Shown here: positions 43,454 to 51,119 of the stretch, piece after piece
Layout of the letters: each line of letters starts with the position of its first letter
How positions within the stretch are numbered: position 1 is the stretch's first letter
NCBI GenBank assembly: GCA_026391805.1
Contig: JAPLDJ010000016.1
Location: forward strand, 1 to 64,000
Length of the DNA stretch: 64,000 bases
Reading direction: 5' to 3'
DNA from: Bacteroidota bacterium
GTDB taxonomy: Bacteria; Bacteroidota; Bacteroidia; Bacteroidales; FEN-979
Translations under genes and position numbers: made by a program
Notes under the pieces: generated by a model
The model's input: only the letters and a program-made list of their open reading frames with translations
The model's database searches: none
What the model was told of the DNA's origin: nothing

Positions 43454-44071
43454 TTAATTAAAATGTACTTTTCGTTTTTGTTTTTCGTAATATTCAATCC
43501 CCTTAGGGTTTGCAATCCCGCGGATAAAGTTGTCGAACATCGTATCAAACAAGGTCTGGAACGAAAACTTATCGGCCGGGAAGAATTCCGGGTTATGCAG
43601 GTCGATCAGCCGGCGGATGTAAAGCCTGGACACCAGTTCGATGCTCAGGTCATCCCGGTAAACCCCCTGGTTTATTCCCTTTTCAAGGTTGATCTGGATC
43701 TTCTTGAAGATAAAATCGATCCTCTCCTCAATGTGTTTGTGATAAATATCGGGGTAATATTTTTTCAGGTCGAAGGTCATGGAAGGACTTATGTCCCTGA
43801 ACCGGTCTCCTAATTCTTTACTCACAATGAGCAGGATATCGATGGCATTTACGCCTTCAAAATTATAGGTGTCAAAGATGATCTCGAAATTTTCCCTTTC
43901 CAGTTCCAGGAGTTTCTCCACCAGTTCATTCTTACTCTTAAAAAGCTGATACAGCTTTTTCTTTGATATCCCCAATTCCCGGCAGATATCGTCCATTGAA
44001 ACGCTCCGGACACCATATTTGAAGAAAAATTCCCGTACTTTTTCAAGAACCTCAGTCAATGTGCTGTCCAT
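43454..44071 (-). CDS. TetR/AcrR-family regulator (efflux arm 2)
   Basis: The 205-residue protein has an N-terminal helix-turn-helix (about residues 20-65, VRSVSMDDICRELGISKKKLYQLF) and a helical ligand domain. Its start and overall layout parallel the TetR at 36268-36891, suggesting duplication. It is co-transcribed with the TolC-type gene, eight bases downstream, so it probably controls its own operon and perhaps the pump arm as well. Confidence 0.9.
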   Translation of the reverse strand: MDSTLTEVLEKVREFFFKYGVRSVSMDDICRELGISKKKLYQLFKSKNELVEKLLELERENFEIIFDTYNFEGVNAIDILLIVSKELGDRFRDISPSMTFDLKKYYPDIYHKHIEERIDFIFKKIQINLEKGINQGVYRDDLSIELVSRLYIRRLIDLHNPEFFPADKFSFQTLFDTMFDNFIRGIANPKGIEYYEKQKRKVHFN

Positions 44072-44237
44072 GGGATTCCGTTTTAATTAAACCAAAAATG
44101 TACATGAATGTTTTTTCCGGGAGTCTGAGATGTTCAAGTAAATTAAGCATTGGATGAGTTCGCCGGGTTTTCCCGTGAGGCAAAATTAAAGAAAATCGGC
44201 GAGAAACAAACTAAGTATAAAAAGTTTTTTCAACCCC

Positions 44238-45797
44238 TCATTCCACGATCATCTTGCGCCGGATGGATTTCTCACCATCCATGAGGGAATAGTAATAAAG
44301 GCCTGGAGCCAGGCCGTAGCGGGCAATGTCGAAGGTTTCAATGTGCCTTCCCGGATTTGTCATCCTATGATCGACCAGCGTGGCAATCCTTCTCCCGAAA
44401 AGATCGAATACCTCAAGGGTAACCGTCACCGGCCGCCTGACTTTATAAGCGATATACGTATAGGTTTTACCGGGGTTGGGATAATTCTGGTCCAGGGAAG
44501 AAAAAAGACCGGATTCCGGCTTCCGGCCGATACCGGTATACAGGCTGTCGATAATTGCAGTCCAGACGCTGAGTCCGCCGACATCCAGGCGCGCCCAGAC
44601 AGGTCTGACAACATCATTGAAAGCAGAGATGCAGGTATAGTCGCCAAAGAAGACCGGGGCAACCGGAGAAAAGGGTGATTCGCTGATCCTGAAATTCTGG
44701 AACGTTTCTCCCCCGTCACGGGAAACGGCCATATAAACATCCGTCAGATTGTCATTATAAGCCCTCCGGTCATAAAACACAAAATAGAGGTAACCGGTCT
44801 TCTGATCCACGGTCATCCAGGTAAAGAATTGCTGTTTGCCCGGCGGATCATCGTTAACGCGTTTCACCGGACTCCAGGTTAACCCGCCGTTGGTTGATTT
44901 TGCAAACCAGACATCCGTATCAGTTAATCCGTTCCGCTGATCGCTCCAGTTGACATAAATGTTTCCGCGACAGGGTCCGCTGCTCAGGTCACAGCATGTA
45001 ACGGGCAGCCCGTTTGCACGATAGATCCCGGGTATTGCATAATCCCAGCCGCCGGGAATATCTGAAATAAAAATGTTGGTATCCAGCCATGTATCTCCCT
45101 GGTCAAGCGACCTGTTAAAAACAAGCCCTGCAGGTCCCGCCCATGCAACATACACCTCCCCGTTCGGTCCGACAGCCGGAACAGCGCCTTCAACGGTATT
45201 ATCGCTGTCGACGCAATCGCCCGCCACCCGGTTGATCCGCTTTGCGGCGCTCCAGGTAAGTCCTCCATCGGTTGATCTTGAGAACAGGATTACGGAACTG
45301 TCAGCAGGGTTGTTGGTCCCGTAAACATCGAACTGTGTCCAGCAAACATAAATGTTGTTCGTCTGCGGATCCACCACCGCCCATTCCTTGTCCTGTGCCT
45401 TGGTCCCGTTCAGTCCCATGAAGGTTCCGTCTGACCAGGTCTGTCCTCCGTCGGTTGATTTCTGGCAGACGATCCTGTCGATCCAGTTTCCGAATGGGGC
45501 ATTCGATAAATGGAAATAATAAAAACTGCCGGCCGTATCGACAATCAGGCAGGGGTCGCCATAAACCCCGAAAGAGGAGGCGATCGTTCCTTCCTGCCAG
45601 GAAAGGCCACCGTCGGCCGAAACATAAGCATTATCGAGGTTCGTTCCTGCAAGAACCTGTTTGGTATCCTTCGGATTGATGATAATGGAGGGTTCCTCGG
45701 GCTGGTTCATATTCCCGAGAAGAACATTCGGGAACTGGGCGAAGGTCATGTTCCAGAGGAACAAGAAACAGAGAATTATGAATGTATTTTTTAACAT
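44238..45797 (-). CDS. BNR/sialidase-like repeat protein with T9SS sorting domain
   Basis: From ATG 45797 the product is 519 residues with a signal peptide (ending MTFAQ). The body is a beta-propeller with Asp-box (BNR) repeats such as STDGGQTWSDG, STDGGLTWSAA, STNGGLTWSP and SRDGGETFQN. Sialidases share this fold, but I do not see a clear arginine triad, so enzymatic activity is uncertain. The C-terminus (QNYPNPGKTYTYIAY... to KMIVE) is a type A T9SS sorting domain. An upstream in-frame opening to 45944 lacks a signal peptide and was not used. Confidence 0.86.
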   Translation of the reverse strand: MLKNTFIILCFLFLWNMTFAQFPNVLLGNMNQPEEPSIIINPKDTKQVLAGTNLDNAYVSADGGLSWQEGTIASSFGVYGDPCLIVDTAGSFYYFHLSNAPFGNWIDRIVCQKSTDGGQTWSDGTFMGLNGTKAQDKEWAVVDPQTNNIYVCWTQFDVYGTNNPADSSVILFSRSTDGGLTWSAAKRINRVAGDCVDSDNTVEGAVPAVGPNGEVYVAWAGPAGLVFNRSLDQGDTWLDTNIFISDIPGGWDYAIPGIYRANGLPVTCCDLSSGPCRGNIYVNWSDQRNGLTDTDVWFAKSTNGGLTWSPVKRVNDDPPGKQQFFTWMTVDQKTGYLYFVFYDRRAYNDNLTDVYMAVSRDGGETFQNFRISESPFSPVAPVFFGDYTCISAFNDVVRPVWARLDVGGLSVWTAIIDSLYTGIGRKPESGLFSSLDQNYPNPGKTYTYIAYKVRRPVTVTLEVFDLFGRRIATLVDHRMTNPGRHIETFDIARYGLAPGLYYYSLMDGEKSIRRKMIVE

Positions 45798-45872
45798 GAA
45801 TGTCCTTCCTGAAATTCTCCATAAAGTTACAAAATATCGCCGGAGTTCAGGAGGTCTGAGGCGAATAATTTG

Positions 45873-45880
45873 TAAGTTTG
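45873..45880 (+). promoter_or_regulatory. -7 box of the M14 peptidase gene
   Basis: TAAGTTTG fits TAnnTTTG and lies 20 bases before the ATG at 45901. No -33 element is clear. Confidence 0.45.
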
Positions 45881-45900
45881 TCCTTCCAGGAAATTGAAGT

Positions 45901-47688
45901 ATGTACAGGTTGCTGATCCTATTTTTCTGTTTTATTGTTTTCACCGGAAGCGCACAGGTGAATGACTGGTCGACATATTATGAACGGTCTGGTAAAAAAG
46001 AGACGCCCCGTTATAAAGAAACCATGGATTATTGCAGGATGCTGGAAAAGAATTCCAACCAGGTTCACCTGGTCTCTTTCGGGAAAAGCAGCAAGGGACG
46101 AGATCTTCCGCTTCTGATTGTCGATCGCGAAGGAAAATCCGATCCGGCGTCCATCCATGCTTCCGGGAAACTTATCCTGCTGATCCAGGCCTGCATCCAT
46201 CCGGGAGAATGCGAAGGCAAGGATGCCGGATTGATGTTCATCCGGGACCTTGTCATTCTCAATAAATATCCCGGACTGCTGGATCATGTTTCCATTCTCT
46301 TCATCCCCATTTTTAATGTGGATGGCCATGAACGGTTTGCCCCCAATAACCGGATCAACCAGAACGGACCCGATGAAACAGGATGGCGGACCACGGCTCT
46401 AAACCTTAACCTGAACCGTGACTACCTGAAGGCGGATGCACCGGAAATGAAAGCCTGGTTAAAGATGTTCAGCACCTGGCTGCCTGATTTTTTCATCGAT
46501 ACCCACACCACCGACGGAGCCGATTATCAATATGTGCTGACATATCATATGGAGGTTTACGGGAATATGGATCCGGGATTGACGGGATGGATCCGGGATC
46601 CGTTCCTTAAAACCTGGTCCGGAAAGATGGAAAATGAAGGATTCCATGTATTTCCTTATGTCGAATTCCGTAATTGGCACGATCCGCAAAGCGGACTGGA
46701 AACCGGTGCCAGTCCGCCGATGCTTTCGCAGGGCTACACCAGCCTCCGGAACAGGCCGGGCCTGCTGATCGAAACACACATGCTGAAACCGTACGATCAA
46801 CGGGTTTCATCAACCTATGAAGCCCTGAAATCCGCGTTGGAGATCCTGTCGGAAGAGGCCGGTAACCTGAAGAACCTGGAACAAAAAGCAGATGCTTATG
46901 TTTCGTCTGCCGGATTCCGCAAACAGTGGTTCCCTCTGCGTTTCGAAACAACTAACGACAGCACTACCGTGCAATTTCTGGGCATTCAATACCACAAGGT
47001 GAAAAGCACAGTTACCGGGGATGATTTTTACAGGTTCGGGAAGGCGAAAACGACATTCAACATTCCCTTTTTCAACAAAACCAGGGTTGTTGACTCAGCG
47101 AGGTTGCCGGAAGCATATATCATCCCGGCCGAATGGCAAAATGTTATCAGCCGGATCGAACTTCACGGGATCAGGATCACACGGCTCAAACAAGATACAA
47201 ACCTGATGGTCACCGGATGGAAACTATCCAACCCCCGCTGGCAAACAAATCCTTACGAAGGAAGGCATCCGCTGACCGCTTTCGATCCTTCAGGGATAAA
47301 CGTGCTGAGAACATTCCCGGCTGGTTCGGCGATCATCGATATGGCGCAGCCGGAAGCCAGGATCATTGCGCAGATGCTTGAACCCCGCGGGAACGGATCG
47401 CTGATCTACTGGGGATTTTTCGATGCTATCTTCGAGCAGAAGGAATATGCCGAAAATTATGTAATGGAACCGCTGGCCGCGAAAATGCTTGCAGAGGATC
47501 CTGCCTTAAAGGCTGAATTCGAAAAAAAGAAGGCAACGGATACGGCTTTTGCAAAAAACTCCGATGCCATCCTGAACTGGTTCTACAACAAGTCACAGTA
47601 TGGTGATCCCTTCAGGGAACTCTATCCGATTGGCAGACTTTACGACAGGAAAGCGGTTGATGGACTGGTAAAGATGAGTGATAATTGA
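45901..47688 (+). CDS. M14-family zinc carboxypeptidase, secreted
   Basis: The 595-residue protein has a signal peptide (ending GSAQV) and an N-terminal M14 domain. Zinc ligands are His100 and Glu103 (CIHPGECEGKDAG) and the histidine in IDTHTTDG. NLNRDY provides the usual substrate-binding Asn-Arg pair. A longer C-terminal region without recognised motifs follows, which is common in Bacteroidota members of this family. It probably trims peptides or peptidoglycan stems outside the cytoplasm. It has no T9SS sorting domain. Confidence 0.87.
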   Translation: MYRLLILFFCFIVFTGSAQVNDWSTYYERSGKKETPRYKETMDYCRMLEKNSNQVHLVSFGKSSKGRDLPLLIVDREGKSDPASIHASGKLILLIQACIHPGECEGKDAGLMFIRDLVILNKYPGLLDHVSILFIPIFNVDGHERFAPNNRINQNGPDETGWRTTALNLNLNRDYLKADAPEMKAWLKMFSTWLPDFFIDTHTTDGADYQYVLTYHMEVYGNMDPGLTGWIRDPFLKTWSGKMENEGFHVFPYVEFRNWHDPQSGLETGASPPMLSQGYTSLRNRPGLLIETHMLKPYDQRVSSTYEALKSALEILSEEAGNLKNLEQKADAYVSSAGFRKQWFPLRFETTNDSTTVQFLGIQYHKVKSTVTGDDFYRFGKAKTTFNIPFFNKTRVVDSARLPEAYIIPAEWQNVISRIELHGIRITRLKQDTNLMVTGWKLSNPRWQTNPYEGRHPLTAFDPSGINVLRTFPAGSAIIDMAQPEARIIAQMLEPRGNGSLIYWGFFDAIFEQKEYAENYVMEPLAAKMLAEDPALKAEFEKKKATDTAFAKNSDAILNWFYNKSQYGDPFRELYPIGRLYDRKAVDGLVKMSDN

Positions 47689-47720
47689 TCCGAAAAAACT
47701 CACCCCTTCAGTCCCTAGCT

Positions 47721-47777
47721 GAGCGGCATTTGTAATGCCGCTCGCCTTGGTCTCAAAAGCGGAATTACAAATTCCGC
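47721..47777. repeat. Two tandem palindromes, the second overlapping the SelD stop
   Basis: The first is GAGCGGCATT-TGT-AATGCCGCTC (47721-47743) and the second GCGGAATT-ACA-AATTCCGC (47759-47777). Both have 8-10 base perfect arms and the same design, so they look like members of one REP-type family. The last codons of the selD part (ERNL and stop) are read from the second one. They lie between two convergent genes. Confidence 0.75.
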
Positions 47778-49984
47778 TCAGCATCCGGATGAACTAGAAT
47801 CGTAGCGGGTCCTTTACTTATCTTCCCGATGATGGCCGCTTCCGCGATCCCTTCCCGGTGAAGGTCTTTCAGAAACTGATCAGCCAAAGAAGAGGGAAGT
47901 GAAATTAATAATCCTCCGGAAGTCTGCGCATCGGCAAGCAGGAGCTGTATTTGCCGGGGAACAGCATCTCCGAAGTTTACAACCTCTTTTACATAATCAA
48001 GGTTGTTCAGCGTGCCGCCCGGAATGGCGCCTGCCGCAGCGTATTCCACGGCTCCCGGAATAACCGGAATGCAATCGCAGTAAATTTCCGCAGAAACATT
48101 TGCCCCGGTGACCATTTCTTTCAGATGTCCAAGCAATCCAAAACCGGTCACATCGGTGCAGCCATTCACCGGGTATCGCTTCATGACCTCTGCCGCTTTC
48201 CGGTTCAGGCTTGACATCACAGAAACAACCTTTGTAACTGAATCTTCCGATGCCACACCCCGTTTTATGGCGGTGGTGATGATCCCCGTTCCCAGCGGTT
48301 TTGTTAAAACCAGTGCATCACCCGGTTTTGCTCCCGAATTCAGCAGGATCCGGGCGGGATCAATACTGCCCGTCACAACAAGCCCGAATTTCGGTTCCGT
48401 ATCCTCGATGGTATGTCCGCCGATGATACTGATGCCGGCTTCTGCAGCCTTATCCGAAGCGCCCTTCAGGATCTGCTGAAGCACCGTTGGGGGAAGGAGT
48501 TTTTCAGGGAACCCGACAATGCTTAAGGCGAAGAGCGGCTTCCCTCCCATTGCATAAATATCACTCAATGAATTGGCCGCAGCGATAGCCCCGAAATCAT
48601 AGGGATCATCCACAACCGGTGTAAAGAAATCAACCGTCTGGACAATGGCCGTCTTTTCATTGATCCTGTAAACAGCAGCATCATCATTCGTTCCCAGGCC
48701 TACCAGGACATGCGGGTCGGTTGAAAGTGGAAGATCTTTGAGAATTTTTTCAAGGTACTGGGGCCGGATCTTGCAGGCACAGCCAAGGCCGTGGGTGAAG
48801 TGGGTCAGTTTGATTTCAGATGTGGGATGGGAGATGGGGGATGGGGGATAAAATCCCTGTACTGCATGATATGCATTTATGATAATGGGGATGGATTCGT
48901 CAATTTCGGATTGGGTTGTCATCCGGCCGATTGAAAAACGGACCGATCCCATGGCGAAATGAGCCAGGACCATCATCGCCGACAATACCGGTGAGATCAC
49001 CTCGCTGGCGGAGTGACAGGCTGCACCGGCAGAGGCAGCAACGGGACTCATCTTTTCAAGCAGCAGGCTGGCTTCAACTCCCGGGAAACTGATGTTCATC
49101 GTGTTCGGCAGCCGTTCTTCCGGGTGGCCGTTCAACCTGATCTCAGGGAGGTCGTTCCGGATCGCATCATACAAATGATCACGTAATTTTTTTTGACGTT
49201 CAGATTCGGGTTTCAGTTTCTCTCCTGCAACCGCACAGGCCTTTCCCAGTCCGACGACCGACATCACATTCTCTGTTCCCGCACGGAGGTTCTGCTCATG
49301 ATCGGCGCCATGGATCAGCTTTTCGGGATGAATGCCACGGCGGATATAAAGTGCCCCGATGCCTTTTGGCGCATAGAGCTTATGACCTGCAAGGGTAAGG
49401 AGATCAACCTTCATGGCCTGAACATCCACGGGGATCTTCCCTGCGCTCTGGGCTGCATCCGTGTGGAAAGGGATCCCTGATCTCCGGGCAATGGTGCCGA
49501 TCTCTTCAATCCGCTGGATGGTACCAGTTTCATTGTTCGCATGCATGATGGTGATCAGGATCGTTGAACCCGTGATATTCTTTTCCACATCCTCCGGGTT
49601 TACATGCCCGTATTCATCCACCGGCAACCATGTTACAGCAAATCCCTGCTTCTCCAGGTATCTGCAAACTTCAACAACCGAGGGATGTTCTATGGAAGAG
49701 GTGATGATATGATTTCCTCTGTCGCGGCCGGCCAGAGCAATTCCCTTGATCGCGAAATTATTTGATTCCGTGCCTCCGCTGGTAAAGATGATCTCGTCGG
49801 GCTCTGCATTCAGGAATTCAGCAACCTGTCTCCGGGCATTTTCAACCGCCAGTTTTGCTCTGACCCCGGCCGGATGAATGCTGGAAGGGTTCCCATAGAG
49901 CTCCTCCAGATACGGCTTCATCTCAGCCGCTACAAGCGGATCCACGGGGGTGGTGGCATTATAATCGAGATAGATCATTTTCAT
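47765..49984 (-). CDS. Cysteine desulfurase-selenophosphate synthase fusion (NifS-SelD)
   Basis: The 739-residue protein joins two enzymes. Residues 1 to about 376 are a NifS/IscS-type desulfurase: PLP lysine Lys202 (LAGHKLY) and nucleophile Cys323 (SAGAACHSAS). Residues from about 392 on are SelD: Cys402 and Cys404 in GLGCACK, the VQTVDFFTPVVDDPYDFG segment and the GHTIEDTEPKFG motif. The first half could release selenium from selenocysteine and hand it to the second, which makes selenophosphate with ATP. The active cysteine of SelD is encoded by TGT, not by a selenocysteine TGA. The linker (about 377-391, PPSPISHPTSE) is encoded by a CCCCCATCCCCCATC repeat like those found between genes. 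mnmH lies 15 bases upstream. Confidence 0.93.
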   Translation of the reverse strand: MKMIYLDYNATTPVDPLVAAEMKPYLEELYGNPSSIHPAGVRAKLAVENARRQVAEFLNAEPDEIIFTSGGTESNNFAIKGIALAGRDRGNHIITSSIEHPSVVEVCRYLEKQGFAVTWLPVDEYGHVNPEDVEKNITGSTILITIMHANNETGTIQRIEEIGTIARRSGIPFHTDAAQSAGKIPVDVQAMKVDLLTLAGHKLYAPKGIGALYIRRGIHPEKLIHGADHEQNLRAGTENVMSVVGLGKACAVAGEKLKPESERQKKLRDHLYDAIRNDLPEIRLNGHPEERLPNTMNISFPGVEASLLLEKMSPVAASAGAACHSASEVISPVLSAMMVLAHFAMGSVRFSIGRMTTQSEIDESIPIIINAYHAVQGFYPPSPISHPTSEIKLTHFTHGLGCACKIRPQYLEKILKDLPLSTDPHVLVGLGTNDDAAVYRINEKTAIVQTVDFFTPVVDDPYDFGAIAAANSLSDIYAMGGKPLFALSIVGFPEKLLPPTVLQQILKGASDKAAEAGISIIGGHTIEDTEPKFGLVVTGSIDPARILLNSGAKPGDALVLTKPLGTGIITTAIKRGVASEDSVTKVVSVMSSLNRKAAEVMKRYPVNGCTDVTGFGLLGHLKEMVTGANVSAEIYCDCIPVIPGAVEYAAAGAIPGGTLNNLDYVKEVVNFGDAVPRQIQLLLADAQTSGGLLISLPSSLADQFLKDLHREGIAEAAIIGKISKGPATILVHPDAERNL

Positions 49985-49999
49985 TTCTTCAGGTTGAAA

Positions 50000-51028
50000 T
50001 CACGGAAAGAGCCTTCGGGCCTGGTTCAGAACTGCTGTCACATTCTTTCCGGTATCATTTTCCATCATTATTGTAAAGATATCTTTATTCAGCCGTTTAT
50101 CGACGGAATGCGTGTAGCTTTTATCATAATAGACCAGCATCAGGCCGGCGGCCGTGTCGAAATCACCCGATGTAATGGCAGAAAGCGCGGTTTTTGTATT
50201 TGCACCTCCGAGCTTTTCGCTGATCTTCAGGATGGCCCCTTCCAGTTCTTCTTTTTCAAAATCCGAATATTCACTGACCAGCCGCCGGATCCGTTCCTCC
50301 CTGTTTGTTTCGATCATGATCATCGGCGAACGGTTCATCTGATCGAATAAAGGATCAGGAATGCACAGCTTCCCGATCATCCTGCTCTCATCTTCAATCC
50401 AGGTTATTTTTCCGGGATCATATTTTTCCCATTCAGCATAAATATCATTTTCAAATTGTTCATTCGTCGGTTGATCAGGCTGTCCCAATCCACCGAAAAC
50501 CGAACCTTTATGAAATGCCAGCCGTTCCAGGTCAAGAACCTGTTCCCCCTTTTCTGCCAGAGCTTCCAGGATCTCCGTTTTCCCGCTTCCTGTCAGTCCT
50601 CCGAGAACAACTATTTTCAACGGTTGAGAAAAGCGATCCCTGATAAACTTCCGGTATGCCTTATAGCCGCCGTCCAGGACGGAAACCGAATAGCCTGCCT
50701 GTTCAAAGAGCCAGGCCATCGATTCGCTCCGCATACCGCCGCGCCAGCAATGAACCAGCACCGCCTTCTGATCTGCAACGGTGTTCAGTTTTTTGACCAT
50801 CATGCTCAGTTTCGGCCCCGCCAGTTCCAGCCCTTTCAGGATGGAGGCTTCCCTTCCCGAATTTTTATAGATCGTCCCGACAACAGCTCGTTCCCGGTCA
50901 TCAAAGAGCGGAATGTTCATGGCCCCGGGAATATGTCCCTGCAGGTATTCGGCCGGGGAACGAACATCCACGACCGTCATGATGTCTGACTGTGACAGGA
51001 ATTGTTCTGCTTCGATTCTTATGGCCAT
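50000..51028 (-). CDS. mnmH: tRNA 2-selenouridine synthase
   Basis: MnmH (SelU, YbbB) replaces the sulfur of 2-thiouridine in the wobble base of certain tRNAs with selenium, using selenophosphate. The 342-residue protein has an N-terminal rhodanese domain with the catalytic Cys94 (HCWRGGMRSE) and a P-loop domain (GGLTGSGKTE, about 143-152). It is transcribed with the NifS-SelD fusion, which would supply its selenophosphate. No selA, selB or selC is present in the window. Confidence 0.95.
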   Translation of the reverse strand: MAIRIEAEQFLSQSDIMTVVDVRSPAEYLQGHIPGAMNIPLFDDRERAVVGTIYKNSGREASILKGLELAGPKLSMMVKKLNTVADQKAVLVHCWRGGMRSESMAWLFEQAGYSVSVLDGGYKAYRKFIRDRFSQPLKIVVLGGLTGSGKTEILEALAEKGEQVLDLERLAFHKGSVFGGLGQPDQPTNEQFENDIYAEWEKYDPGKITWIEDESRMIGKLCIPDPLFDQMNRSPMIMIETNREERIRRLVSEYSDFEKEELEGAILKISEKLGGANTKTALSAITSGDFDTAAGLMLVYYDKSYTHSVDKRLNKDIFTIMMENDTGKNVTAVLNQARRLFP

Positions 51029-51054
51029 GATAACCTTTATAATCCGCTACCGGT

Positions 51055-51062
51055 CAAAATTA
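51055..51062 (-). promoter_or_regulatory. -7 box of the mnmH/nifS-selD operon
   Basis: On the minus strand the bases read TAATTTTG, a TAnnTTTG match 26 bases before mnmH. It faces away from the purF-type promoter 22 bases to the right. Confidence 0.55.
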
Positions 51063-51084
51063 CAACGAAAATGCAATAATTTCG

Positions 51085-51092
51085 TATCTTTG
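51085..51092 (+). promoter_or_regulatory. -7 box of the PurF-type gene
   Basis: TATCTTTG matches the consensus and lies 27 bases before the ATG at 51120. Confidence 0.6.
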
Positions 51093-51119
51093 CACCCTCA
51101 TTTAAAATCCCATTTCTGA

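Noticed and set aside
45798-45944. Upstream extension of the BNR-repeat protein
   Set aside because: The added residues are charged and hide the signal peptide that begins at ATG 45797.
48779-48781. Possible selenocysteine in SelD
   Set aside because: The active-site codon is TGT (Cys402), and there is no in-frame TGA in the gene.
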